Part shown: piece by piece, positions 13,203 through 23,640 of the stretch
Layout: the number at the start of each line of letters is the position of its first letter
Position numbering within the stretch: the stretch's first letter is position 1
NCBI GenBank assembly: GCA_028023455.1
Contig: JAQFVV010012993.1
Location: 62,001-126,000, forward strand
From: Epiperipatus broadwayi
Lineage: Eukaryota > Onychophora > Udeonychophora > Euonychophora > Peripatidae
DNA: 64,000 nucleotides
Direction of reading: 5' to 3'
Notes under the pieces: generated by a model
The model's input: only the letters and a program-made list of their open reading frames with translations
What the model was told of the DNA's origin: nothing
Database searches by the model: none
Program-made: the position numbers and the translations under genes

Positions 13203-14339
13203 ATTGAACTAATTAATATGGCTGTAAATAAACATTTAATAAATTTTATTACTAAATCACTAAAATTTATAAGAGATAATATTATTGCAACATATAATGA
13301 TAGGTTTTATAAAATAAGTAAAGGATGGCCAATGGGATTACCTATGGTAGCACAAATTTTAATTTTACATTGCCGGAATATGAAGATATTATATTTAATT
13401 CTTATAATTTTGAAGATATTAAAATTTATACTAAATATGTTGATGATGTTTTTGTTTGTAGTCCTAAAGACATTAATGCAGTTCTTTTATATAAACTGAA
13501 TAATTTAAACAATTTAAAATGAACTATTGAGAATGAACAGAATGAAAAAATAAAATTTTTGGATTTACAAATATTTAGAGCTGCTACTGATTTAAATTAT
13601 AAATTAATTTTTAAACCTAATGGAGAAAGAGGATATATTCATTTTAAATCATGTGTTCCAATGATACATAAAATGGCAAGTCTGAAATCATTTTTGCATC
13701 GCAATGATAAATTATGTAAATATAAGAGTGGTAAAATTTTAAATATTGAACTCTTTGTTAATGAACTTTTAGAGGTTGGTTATGATAAAATCCAAATCTT
13801 GCATACAGTAAATTCATTTAATAATAAGAAAAGTGTTTGCAGTGTTACTTTAGATAATAAAAATTGATATCTATGCCATTTATAAATAACATGCAATCTA
13901 AATTAATTAAGAATATATTTAAAGAAAAGTATAATATTAATTTTGTGTTCCTCCAAATGTTAATTGATTGATTAATAATTCTAAGAGTATAATTTCTAAA
14001 TTGCAAAGAAGTAATATAATTTATCAAATTTCATGTGGATGTCAAAAATTTTACATTGGTGAATTGAGATGTTCTATGGAAAAAAGATTGAAGGAGCATC
14101 AATTAAAATATATTCGAATTTAAAATAATGTAAATAGTCAATTTAATACCGCTTTAGTATTCTTTGACCATTTAAAACCTGGTAATTATAAGTTTACATT
14201 TAATAGTAATGAAATAAAAATATTAATGGAAGAAAGAAATCATAATAAGAGGAAAATTAAAGAGGCAATATTAATTGATAAATATAAGAACGATTTTATT
14301 AATAGGCAAATTACAAATATGGCCATACACAGCTTATGA
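13203..14339 (+). pseudogene. PLE reverse transcriptase/endonuclease, 5'-truncated, locus 1 right arm
   Basis: The coding remnant enters the PLE reverse transcriptase between motifs A and B. It reads HLINFITKSLKF, then motif B KGWPMGLPMVAQ. After a frameshift near 13350 comes motif C TKYVDDVFVC, followed by the thumb region (FKSCVPMIHKMASLKSF, 13640-13700). After more breaks around 13520 and 13860-14030 come the GIY-YIG parts: NIIYQISCGCQKFYIGELRC, KRLKEH, FFDHL and HNKRKIKEAILI. A stop lies near 14337. Motif A and the N-terminus are missing. The catalytic Asp pair of YVDD is kept, but at least three frame disruptions make it non-functional. Divergence from the left arm shows it is a separate PLE family. 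Confidence 0.8.
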
Positions 14340-14384
14340 AAATATATGTAACATTAAGTTTAAAAATTTGAAATTCAGTTAAAG

Positions 14385-14416
14385 CTGACTAGGATTACCA
14401 CATAATCGAAAGTGCT
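14385..14416 (+). ncRNA. Hammerhead-like structured element, PLE-1 right arm
   Basis: CTGACTAG, stem GATTA / TAATC with loop CCACA, then GAAA and GTGCT. The core begins with the canonical CTGA. The stem sequence is unlike that of the left arm but fully paired, so the structure is conserved rather than the sequence. Confidence 0.45.
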
Positions 14417-14467
14417 ACAAAAGAATTTAGACTATAATATTGAATTTACTGTTAATTTTCTTCTTTT

Positions 14468-14470
<3 letters not shown>

Positions 14471-14520
<50 letters not shown>

Positions 14521-14533
14521 ATAATGGGTATTG

Positions 14534-14609
<76 letters not shown>
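14471..14609. repeat. Two long (TA)n tracts
   Basis: Dinucleotide tracts at 14471-14518 and 14537-14609 are separated by TTTAATAATGGGTATTGTAT-like sequence. A third short tract is at about 14700-14716. The YIYIYI frames read through these are meaningless. Confidence 0.95.
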
Positions 14610-14614
<5 letters not shown>

Positions 14615-14656
14615 CAAACATATGTCTGTATTTCTTCAAAATAATATACATAAATT

Positions 14657-14699
14657 TATAAATAAATATTTGAAAATACAGTAACTAAAAGTTTATAAT
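14657..14699 (-). repeat. 43-bp dispersed motif, inverted relative to 21356-21397
   Basis: On the minus strand it reads TTATAAACTTTTAGTTACTG and continues through TTTTCAAATATTTATTTATA. Nearly the same sequence follows the 3' end of PLE locus 2 on the plus strand. It borders (TA)n tracts at both places, so it is probably a PLE 3' tail or a shared insertion-site element. Confidence 0.7.
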
Positions 14700-14716
14700 A
14701 TATATATATATATATT

Positions 14717-16640
14717 GTAACGGTCAAATATGTGCATTTGCACAACAAAACATAGAACTCCGATAGATCATCCTAAGGCTGACCAGGTTTACAGTGGTGG
14801 AAGCCACGGCTCTGGCCTAACCCTAGTTCCTCTACCATTGCTCATAGACTTATAATCTTACAAATGACACAGTTGAGGTCACAGCAGCATTTCAATCCTT
14901 CATGTGCTGGAAGTAGCTCAACAGTAGCACATAAGATGGGTAACAATGGGTATTTTGTGTAGAACATCTATGTAGGTATCATGTGGCATACTTCTCATTA
15001 TAAATTATATATAAAATTTCAATAATCATTATAAACTTAATTACTAATTATTAACTAAAATTGAGTTAGTGAGCAAGACTAAGTCAAGAAACTAGATTAA
15101 ATTTGAAATCAATTTAATAATTTTCAATGTAAACAATTATTCAAAATTATAATAAAATAAGTAAAGGTTTGGTTTCACACACAGGTGAATAAGGGATTTT
15201 ACAATTGAAAAAGGTTCACACATAAGTGAAGTATTATGGGTAGCAATTTTGGATGTATAGATTCAAGTAGTTTGGTTTACATATGTAGGTTAGTTATTTA
15301 AGAATGATTTCAATTCTTTAACACAACAACAGAATTTAGAGATTTTGCATTTCCGTTTTACATATATATATGTATATAGCCTCATATCACACGCAGGTGA
15401 TATTATGCAAGTTACAGTTAATTATTTATTTGGCTTATATACACATATCTCTATCACTTGCAGGTGACAGAATTATAATACATAATATTTTGCATGAGCT
15501 GAATTTTAATTTGGAATGATTTGACTGTGCTCATGGTTATTTGATTTCTATGCCCGGTTTATGCTATAAGGATTTAGATTTGCCATATTAGTGGAAGTGA
15601 TAATTAATTTTGAGAGAACATAATTTTACATATTTTAACTAGCACGAATACTTTAATATATTCTCTACACAGTAAAATACTATTTAGACTGGATTCTATA
15701 TCAGATCAATGCTGAATTAATTACTTGAAATGGCAGGTTGAACTGACTAACAGATGTTAGACTTCAGAGACAAGTGCATAAAGAAAAACATATAACTCTA
15801 TGTCTAATTGCATCTCATATGTGCCTTATTCATGGGATTCTTATCAAGTAACAGTTCCCTAGGACTGATACTCATTGCTGTGGTGTAGGAGGCCATTTTA
15901 ATTTGGCAGATTGAGCAATTTATAAGAATATGGGAGTCTTACGCTCTGAATTGAGTCTCATGCTCCTTTTACGGATGAGGAATGTGGAGTCTTACACTCT
16001 GAGGTGAGTCTCATGCTCCATTATAAGATATATGAGATGGGTTGGCGTGTACCAGTCACCATCTGAAGGAATAATTGCCTGAACTAAAGGTAATGGTGCA
16101 GCGCGAAGGCCTGCGACCATTAAAGAAATACAACAATAAGAAAATACGCCATAGTGTTTCGTAAGTACACATATGCACCACTGGCTAAGTAATCATATTT
16201 AAAAATGAAGACGCTAAATACAAGTTTTTTTCATGAAACTTATCCCACATCAGTTCATGTTACAGTACTCTAATAGTACTAATAAAGGAAATTTATGAAT
16301 CCAATCTACAGAGTTAGCTATATAGGCTATGATTTACTTAGCTTAAGGAGGATTACAGCATATAGGGAATTAAAATATAAACTTATAAATTTATGCTGGA
16401 TTTTTATCACTTTAACTAGATATTAATTTAAAATATCAACTTAAAAAGCAAATCTATATTAAGGTAATTATAAGTTTGTAATAACTTTTAATTATAGACA
16501 TTTTATCCTTTCCAAAACAGAGCTTTTTATTTCGTATATAATTATACATTTATATATATATATGCGCTCTTACATATATATGTGAACGAATCTTTATTTA
16601 ATACCCGCGAATAGTTTAATTTAAGAATAAAGCTCGGTTT
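14717..16640. other. Less AT-rich, hairpin-rich unassigned region
   Basis: It starts TGTAACGGTC directly after a (TA)n tract. Small inverted repeats recur: TGTGCATTTGCACA near 14731; TTCACACACAGGTGAA at 15174; TTCACACATAAGTGAA at 15215; TATCACACGCAGGTGATA at 15385; and TATCACTTGCAGGTGACA at 15452. A tandem pair lies at 15932-16019. No frame longer than about 60 codons stays open and no transposon protein is recognisable. The TGTAAC start could be an LTR terminus, but I cannot find a matching end or a second LTR. It could be a non-autonomous element or a structured non-coding transcript. Confidence 0.4.
15932..16019. repeat. Two-copy tandem repeat, 53-bp period
   Basis: Units starting at 15932 and 15985 share GGAGTCTTAC.CTCTGA and TGAGTCTCATGCTCC. 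Each unit begins GGAG and ends CTCC, so each could close into a hairpin. Confidence 0.8.
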
Positions 16641-17264
16641 TGCAATTTTATAGCATAAACAAGATAACGTAACTAAATAGTAACAATATTGGCATAGATC
16701 AAATTAAGAAATGCATATTTAAATCATAATAACATTTAAACAAGTGGAATTTGATAATTGTTTATTTTAAAAGGAAAGATGTGCGAGGTTCGCTAAAACA
16801 TATTTGATTTAGTTTTATGATGCTATCTCAGAAATTACTGACTGCAAACATTATCATTAACTCAAAACATATATAAATTATCATAGAAATCTTAAATATT
16901 ATTTTAAATTAAATTGAAATAGATAGCATTTAATTATCTATAGTTAAATCAATATGTAACCAAATCAAACTATATTTTGTGAGTAAACTTAAAACATAAA
17001 ATCATACAATTTCATTAATAAGGATGTATGTGAATGCGCATATTTTAGATCATAAAAATAATAAAGCATAATACAACTAAAATACATTAAATCATTTAAT
17101 AATTTATCTCTCAGGTAAATCATTTCTATCAATTAAATTAGTATCAGTTAATATTTCAGTTATATTTATATCAGTTATCATTAAATCAGTTTTTTCATCA
17201 TCTCAGTTTTATAATCAGTTTATAGTCAGGCTTAAATTAGTATCTTTATATCAGGACTTAAATT
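16641..17264. other. AT-rich non-genic stretch
   Basis: No gene is seen. From about 17150 to 17240 the short word ATCAGTT / TCAGTTAT recurs several times without a fixed period. Confidence 0.5.
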
Positions 17265-19232
17265 CTAAACCTTTTAGTAAATAATACAAATAGAATCCTA
17301 TCTGACCAACATAAATTAATGTTAATAATGTTATTTGATGTATTTTTTTTTATTTAAAATCATTTCCATTTTTTTTTTGTTCTTTTAAGTTTTTAATATG
17401 ATTTTTGTTTTTCATTCATTTCAACAAAAATTTTATTAACAATAAATAGTGATTACATACTAATAAAGGATAGATAAATGAATAAATTGTACAATAATAT
17501 GATTGTGTAATGTTCTATTTGTTATCTGGCTAGATTTTGTTATGAGAGTACATTTGTTATACTCTTATGTGGTTAGGTATAGTGATGAGATTCTCATAAC
17601 TTGATTAATGGAATAAGCATTTTTAATATAAACATGAATATTTTCTTTTAGAATTTCCTATTCTATAATGCTGGGTAGGTGGGAGTTGATAATCAGGAAA
17701 AGGAAAGTGCAGTTAAAGACCAGGTGTCATCAAAGACTTTACTGGAGGCCAGGAGCTGGTCACGTTTCTTGATTTTTTTGAGTGTTTGATAAAATAATGG
17801 AATGATTTGTGGCGGGGGTAATTCCATGAGAGTTTTGCATCTCACTATCCATATGGAATGTAGGACAAAGGTAGAAAGCCTTATTATTGAAAAAAAAACC
17901 CATTATGAATGGCATTTTCAAGTGAGAAAATCATGATTTTTGTTTTTCATTAGACTAAATTACATAAATGTTAAACTTAAGTCGAGTGTGAATGGCTATA
18001 TAGATTTGTAAAGTTGTATTAGGGGAGGGTAAATCTTAGGTTATTTGTTTCATAGTTGAATTAGGTCAATGGATTGGATATATTGATGTAGTTAGTAGAT
18101 GAAGTATGAGATCCACTATGGGCAGGATTTCATATATATGCGACACACCTTCTGTTTGCCTATGGATGGGTTATTAAGTCAGCAAAGAACCGCAATCCAT
18201 TCCTATGGAGTTTTTTGTTTATTGCTCTACTCGCCATTAGATGTAGCATTCCTGTTGGTAGAGAGACGATGTCTTCTCTAACTCTACTTACTGTTCAGGT
18301 GTACATTCCTGACAGTATAGTATTTTGTGTTGTCGTAGTTTCATGCTACATTGAATACATAAATGTATCAGATGGATTGATGCCAGTTTGACTGCGAACT
18401 TTTGCCTAAGGTTAAATCAGGGAAGAATATTTTCTTTTCAAATGCAGATCTATGTAGTTTATTCATACTCGACACCCTAAATAAAAATGCATTAAATTTA
18501 AGTTGGGTATAGACATTTGCATGGGTTCGTTACCAGTTGATTATGTTTTTGGTTTTCATATTTGATCAAAATATATAGACATTCAGTAAATACTGATACC
18601 TTATGGTGAGTATCTAAGATGTATTTATGTCGGATGTTTTTTAAGTTATTGGTGTCAATGCAGAGTCTTATGATGAACACCATTGGGTTTCTTGTATTCC
18701 CTATGCAATTGACGGTATCAATGATTTTGTATTTTGATTGTTTATTTTGAAATGTTTTTTGACCATGTAATCTATGTAACCGATCTATACTCAACATTAA
18801 AAACACATTTTATAAACCCATCTGTGCAAACTTATAAAAAATTAAAATATAAACTTATAATATTATACAAATTAAAATGTAAATTTAAATTCTAAAATCA
18901 AGTTAAAATCCAAAGTAAAAGTTATTCTAAAATAATGCTAAATTTTATATATGTGCGTAAATAAATGTTTGTGTGTTAATTACTGGCAGTGGCTTATTTT
19001 ATTCCTTTTTATATATTCTGAGATATGAATTTATTATGAAATTTAAAGCTCTGCTACTCCTTGAGCTAGTGACAATGGGCTAATGACCGGAATCAAAATT
19101 TATAAAAAAAAAATTTTTTTTTGACTTACATATCTGCCTACTTTATAAATTTTTCTAGGTTCAAATGCCTAGATGGCGCCCTGTAGTGAAGATTACATTA
19201 AGCTCTCTATTCTCCAGAGCATTACAATATAT
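17265..19232. repeat. Dispersed repeat, left copy, interrupted by an insertion
   Basis: It matches 22247-23640 in the same order. Shared blocks include TATCTGAC, AATGTTATTTGATGTATTT, AAACTTAAGTC, GTAGTTAGTA, ATCAGATGGATTGA(C/T)GCCAG, TATAGACA.TTG, GAGCTAGTGACA, the GACCGG block and GATGGCGCCCTGTAGTG. The left copy carries about 0.5 kb that is absent from the right copy. No intact frame is shared by the two copies, so it is either non-coding or long decayed. Near its 3' end an A-box-like TGAGCTAGTGA and a B-box-like GGTTCAAATGCC lie roughly 100 bp apart. The element class is unknown. It ends at ATTACAATATATATATA, next to PLE locus 2. Confidence 0.7.
17398..17951 (-). mobile_element. Insertion (or right-copy deletion) bounded by 19-bp direct repeats
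   Basis: ATGATTTTTGTTTTTCATT occurs at 17398-17416 and 17933-17951, and the segment between is missing from the homologous repeat at 22370-22440. That fits either an insertion with a 19-bp target-site duplication or a deletion between repeats in the other copy. The inner part (about 17690-17890) is much less AT-rich and is open on the minus strand for about 60 codons, including LFYQTLKKIKKRDQLL and ASSKVFDDTW. The composition suggests a transposon ORF fragment, but I cannot name the family. Confidence 0.5.
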
Positions 19233-19247
19233 ATATAACTGTCAATT

Positions 19248-19282
19248 AGAAGTGCTTTCAACTAACTTGTAGCTTTGTCAAC
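19248..19282 (-). ncRNA. Hammerhead-like structured element, PLE-2 left arm
   Basis: On the minus strand: TTGACAAA, stem AGCTA / TAGTT (overlapping the last A of the core, with one G-U pair), GAAA, then GCACT. It has the same layout as the right-arm copy at 21301-21334. Confidence 0.4.
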
Positions 19283-19334
19283 TATCACTTTTAAAATGTT
19301 AGCTTTTCCATAATTCCATGATGTCAACTTTCCC

Positions 19335-19805
19335 ATAATTCTGTAATTTTAATGTTTGCTGCCTACTTATTAATTAATTCTTGCTTATATTTAAATATTA
19401 ACATTGCCTCTTTAATTTTCCTTTTATTATTAATTCTTTCAGTTTCTAATATTTTTACGTTGTTATAATTAAAATCAAAACCATATATACATGATTTATT
19501 ATGGTCACAAAAGACAGAAGCTGATAAATTATCATTATTTTTAAAATTTTGTTTGGTATTTTCAACCCTTTTAAATAATAATAAGTGCTAGTTTGTTCTT
19601 TTTCCAATGTGCACCTCAATTCACTTATATATCCATTGCCACACCTACATGTCCATTTGTAAATGATACAATTTTTATTTGTCAATAAAGTTTTATCTTT
19701 TGAATTGTTTATCAATTTATTTAATGTAAGTGGTGCATAAAATGCAATATCGCATATTCCTTTATAAATTTTCTTAATGAAACTTGCCTCTTGATTACTC
19801 AAATG
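19335..19805 (-). pseudogene. PLE GIY-YIG endonuclease, inverted fragment, locus 2
   Basis: It is colinear with 20790-21258 on the other strand. It reads NQEASFIKKIYKGICDIAF, then the GIY-YIG core CIIYKWTCRCGNGYI, with SELRC where the right arm has GELRC, so the YIG triplet is changed to YIS. A frameshift near 19590 breaks the helix that reads RTKEHLLL in the right arm. The remainder (SCVYGFDFNYNN, ETER, KIKEAMLIFKYKQE) is recognisable in another frame down to about 19335. It is a non-functional by-product of the inverted arrangement. Confidence 0.8.
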
Positions 19806-19810
19806 AGCAT

Positions 19811-21258
19811 TCCTTGGCTGCAGTATGTCCTAGAATATTTTCAAATATAAAATTGCATAAAGAAAAAGACTCATTATGATTAATGATTGATTTTGGGGGT
19901 ACATTTTATTATGAAACATGTAAATTGATTGAGATAATGTTACAGGAATTTCTTGGTTTTGATATGTATACAATACGTTCATCATTTGATTTTGTTGGTA
20001 AAATGAATAATGTTATTGTTGATAATTATGATGTAATTTGTATCTTTGATGTCAGTGAAATGTATGGATCAATTGACAGAATGACTTCTATTGAAATAAT
20101 TAATAATGCATTAAAGTTAAAAAATGTTAATGTTAAAATAATAAAATTTATTGTTGAGACATTAAACTTTATTGATAGAAACATTTATGCAATTTTTAAG
20201 CAAGAATTTTATAAAATGAGTAATGAGTGGGCAATGGGTCTTCCTACAGTTGCCCAAATATGTAATTTTGTTATATCTACATATAAAGAAAATATTTTAA
20301 AAAAGGAACATTATTACAATCGATATGTTGATGATGTTTTTGTATGTGGAAAGCCAAATGCTATTAATGATTTGTTTAGTGAATTAAATAATATAAAGCT
20401 TAAAGTGGATTAAAACAGATGAAAATTCAATGAGTGTTCAATTTTTAAATCTTAAGATTACTAGAAACAAGGATAAACTGGATTACTATATGACTCTTAA
20501 ACCAATAGCAAACAGAGGATATATTCCATATGAATCAAAAGCACCAATGTCACGTAAAATGGCAGGTTTGAAATCCTTTTTATTTAGAAATGATAACCTT
20601 TGTAAATATGCAACAGATAAAACTAAAAATATTGAAATTTATTATAATGAATTGTTAAATGTTGGATACAATTATGATAGTGTTTACTATACTGTTAAAA
20701 CTTTTACTTCTAAATATAATAATAATAATAATAATATTAATTCTTCTGATAAAAAAACTGTGGATATCAATAACATATATTTTGAATCAACAGGCAAGTT
20801 TCATTAAGAAAATTTATAAAGGAATATGCAATATTGCATTTTATGCATCACCTACATTAAATAAATTAATAAACAATTCAAAAGATAAAACTTTATTGAC
20901 AGATAAAAATTGTATCATTTATAAATGGACATGTAGGTGTGGCAATGGATATATAGGTGAATTGAGGTGCACATTGGAAAAAAGAACAAAAGAGCACTTA
21001 TTATTATTTAAAAGGGTTCAAAATACAAAACAAAATTTTAAAAATATTGATAATTTATCAGCTTCTGTCTTTTATGACAATAATAAATCATGTATATATG
21101 GTTTTGATTTTAATTATAACAATGTAAAAATATTGGAAACTGAAAGAAATAATAATAAATGGAAAATTAAAGAGGCAATGTTAATATTTAAATATAAGCA
21201 AGATTTAATTAATAGGCAAGCAGCAAATGTTAAAATTACAGAATTATGGGGAAGTTGA
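19811..21258 (+). pseudogene. PLE reverse transcriptase + GIY-YIG endonuclease, locus 2 right arm
   Basis: In normal Penelope-like elements this polyprotein primes reverse transcription and cuts target DNA. Coding similarity begins near 19811 (NIKLHKEKDSL). The longest frame (19883-20413, 176 codons) has MIDFGGTFYYETCKLIE, motif A FDVSEMYGSID (catalytic Asp kept), motif B KMSNEWAMGLPTVAQICNF and motif C YNRYVDDVFVCG. A frameshift near 20400 leads into 20430-20807 with the thumb segment SKAPMSRKMAGLKSFLFRN. A second near 20800 leads into the endonuclease (to 21258): CIIYKWTCRCGNGYIGELRC, RTKEHLLL, KIKEAMLIFKY and a terminal KITELWGS. The extreme N-terminus is absent. With only two frameshifts it is fairly young but inactive. 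An (AAT)n run codes Asn repeats at about 20720. Confidence 0.88.
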
Positions 21259-21300
21259 AAACATGGAATTATGGGAAAGCTGACATTTTAAAAGTGATAG

Positions 21301-21334
21301 TTGACAAAGCTACAAATTAGTTGAAAGAACTTCT
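21301..21334 (+). ncRNA. Hammerhead-like structured element, PLE-2 right arm
   Basis: TTGACAAA, stem AGCTA / TAGTT (overlapping the last A of the core), GAAA, then GAACTTCT. It follows the endonuclease stop by about 40 bp. Confidence 0.4.
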
Positions 21335-21355
21335 AAGTGATTATTATACATATAT

Positions 21356-21448
21356 TTTTATAAACTTTTAAGTACTGTATTTTCAAATATTTATTTATAT
21401 ATCTACGTATATATATATATATATATATATATATACGTAGATATATAA

Positions 21449-21490
<42 letters not shown>
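21356..21490. repeat. Dispersed motif followed by a (TA)n-centred palindrome and a (TA)n tract
   Basis: 21356-21397 is the plus-strand partner of 14657-14699. It runs into the palindrome at 21388-21455, whose arm TATTTATTTATATATCTACG is repeated in inverse after (TA)n. A further (TA)n tract extends to 21490. Confidence 0.85.
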
Positions 21491-21492
<2 letters not shown>

Positions 21493-21493
<1 letters not shown>

Positions 21494-22246
21494 AATGGGC
21501 ACAGAGATTGTTACATTGTTTTTTTGTTAGTAAACATGAAAAAAAATAAAAGTTTGCCAATAAAAACTTCTTTTTTAAGAATTAAAAATAAAAAAAATCA
21601 TCTTAAACTCACATATATAAAAATTGCACAGATAAATAATTATTAAAATAAAACTTTATTAAAGAAAAAGTATTTTAAAACTAAATTTTCAGAAAAGATT
21701 TGGAGATAAAAATATATGTTTAAGTTTGAAAACAGATTAATTAATCTTTTGTAAAATGGAAATGATTATTTTAATTAGTAAACTAGCCTTGGGCATCTAA
21801 AATGTATAAGCAATGGTCAGATAGGAAAACAATAGGAACAGAATGGCCAATGAAAGAAATCAATCGGGAAAATCGGACCTCAACGGAAGGTTCATCATCA
21901 ACGATGACGTAATGTCCATTGAATCCTAAAGTTATGTATAAAAGAAAAAATTTGGAAATAAAAGTGATTTGGTTTAATTAATTAGAAGGAGATGTGACTA
22001 TATGTGTTAGTTCAGAGTTGAAGGAGAAGGGACTGAAAGGATGCACTCTTCAATCCCTTCAGTTGTTAAAAAAAAAAGAAATGAAACATCGCTTTTCTTA
22101 TACTGAGGACAACAGGATCATCAGGGGATTTAATGTGGATTCCAAACAGCAAGCAATGGATAAAAGGAATGTTTTGAAATCGTAAGAACTTTTTGAACTC
22201 TCAGCTTTAAATATAAATAATTTATGAACATTTCTAAACAAAAGAA
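21493..22246. other. Unassigned, less AT-rich segment
   Basis: It starts TGTAATGGGCACAG directly after (TA)n. A TATA-like TGTATAAAAG lies near 21936 and a CRE-like GATGACGTAA near 21903. A 63-codon frame (21994-22185) begins MTICVSSELKEKGLKG and has no recognisable domain. The TG start plus TATA box could mean LTR sequence, but no partner LTR is visible. The dispersed repeat's right copy follows. Confidence 0.35.
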
Positions 22247-23640
22247 CTCTAAATACTAAACTTTTCAATATTTATAAATATAAGAATTTCCTATCTGACT
22301 AAAGTAGTTAAAATGTTATTTGATGTATTTCTTTTGTAAAATCATTTCATTTATATTTTTTTTGTTCTTTAAGTGTTATTATGATTTCTGTTTTCCGATA
22401 AATTAAATTATATCAATGATAAACTTAAGTCAGGCATGAATGGCTGTATAGATTTGTAAAGTTATATTAGGGGAGGGTAATCTTAGGTTATTCGTGTCAT
22501 TGTTGAATTGGGTCAGTGGATTGGATATATTGATGTAGTTAGTAAATGTAATGCAAGATTTGCTATGGGCAGAATCGCTTGTATACGCCGCACACTTCCT
22601 CTTGCCTAGGGAATGCAATCGTAAGTCGGCAAAATGACTGCAGTCCATTTCTATGGAGTTTTTTTTTATTGTTCTTCTCATTAGATAGATGTAATATTCT
22701 TATCTGACGAGAGTCAATGTCTTATCTTAACCTATTTTGTGTTGCTGTATTCGTATTACATTAAATACATCGATATATCAGATGGATTGACGCCAGGTTG
22801 ACTGCGAACTTTTAGCCTAAGGTTAAATGGGGATAGAATGTTTTATTTTCAAATGCAAATCTATGTAGTCTATTCATACTCAACACTAAATAAAAATGCA
22901 TTAAATTTAAGTTGTTTATAGACACTTGAATGGATTCATTACCGGCTAATTATGTTTTTGGTTTTCATATTCGGTCAAAATATATATAGACATTCGGTAA
23001 ATACTGATACCTTACGGTGAGTATCTAAAATGTATTTATCAGATGTCTTTTAAGTTATTGGTGCCACTGTGGTATCTTATGATGAATACCAGTGGGTTCT
23101 TGTATTCCCTATGCAATTGATAGTATCAGTGATTTTGTATTTTGATCGTTTATGTTTATTTTGAAATGTTTTACTGTGTAATCTATGTAACCGATCTATA
23201 CTCAACATTTATAAACAACTTTTATAAATCCCTCTGTGCGAACTTATAATAGCATAAAAATTAAAATGTAAATTTAAATTCTAAAATAAAAGTAAAAACA
23301 ATGTTAAATGTTAAAGTAAACATATTAAAATAATAATGTTAAATCTTATATATATGTGTGTAAATAAATTTTTGTATGTTAATTACTGGCAGTGGCTTAA
23401 TTATATTTATTTTTTAATATTGAAATATAATTAGATAAGATATTATATTATTAAATCTCTGCTACTCCCTGAGCTAGTGACATGGACTAACGACCGGATA
23501 TCAAAATATATAAATAAAGTAAAAAAATTTTTTGACTTACGTATCTGCCTACTTTATAAATTTTTCTAGGTTCAAATGCCTAGATGGCGCCCTGTAGTGC
23601 AGATCACGTTAAGATTAATTCTCCGGAATGTAAAATATAT
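22247..23640. repeat. Dispersed repeat, right copy
   Basis: It is homologous to 17265-19232 throughout but lacks the roughly 0.5-kb insertion. The 3' part again has GAGCTAGTGACA, GACCGG and GATGGCGCCCTGTAGTG. The minus frame at 22430-22681 is not conserved in the other copy and I treat it as chance. The copy ends near a short TATATA run at about 23635. Confidence 0.7.

Larger units (their letters stand above)
12481..14420. mobile_element. PLE locus 1: two different Penelope-like elements head to head
   Basis: A minus-strand arm (12481 to about 13140) and a plus-strand arm (about 13203-14420) face each other 5' to 5', with an AT-rich spacer of about 60 bp. Both encode PLE proteins, but they are not copies of one another. 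The left endonuclease ends KITELWEI and groups with locus 2 (KITELWGS). The right endonuclease has diverged sequence and a different hairpin stem. (TA)n tracts flank both sides. Known PLEs often carry inverted partial copies at their 5' end; here the inverted piece comes from another family. Template switching or two insertions into one AT tract would both explain this. Confidence 0.75.
19248..21334. mobile_element. PLE locus 2: Penelope-like element with inverted 5' endonuclease copy
   Basis: The left arm (19248 to about 19805, minus) is an inverted copy of the right arm's 3' part (about 20790-21334). The right arm (from about 19811, plus) holds most of the reverse transcriptase and the endonuclease. 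Both arms keep the hairpin element at their outer ends, and similarity between the arms stops just beyond it. The left side touches a (TA)5 tract. The locus lies between the two copies of the dispersed repeat. Confidence 0.85.

Noticed and set aside
14412-14661. Open frames translating as YIYIYI repeats
   Set aside because: They are readings of (TA)n tracts on both strands, not genes.
18099-18281. 60-codon frame in the left dispersed repeat (MKYEIHYGQDFIYMRHTFCL start)
   Set aside because: It is not open in the homologous right copy at 22550-22690, so it is chance.
19165-19190. TGGCGCCC as an LTR-retrotransposon primer-binding site (also at 23585; related TGGCGCC near 62325, minus)
   Set aside because: Only 7-8 bases match, and no paired LTRs, polypurine tract or gag/pol remnants are visible nearby.
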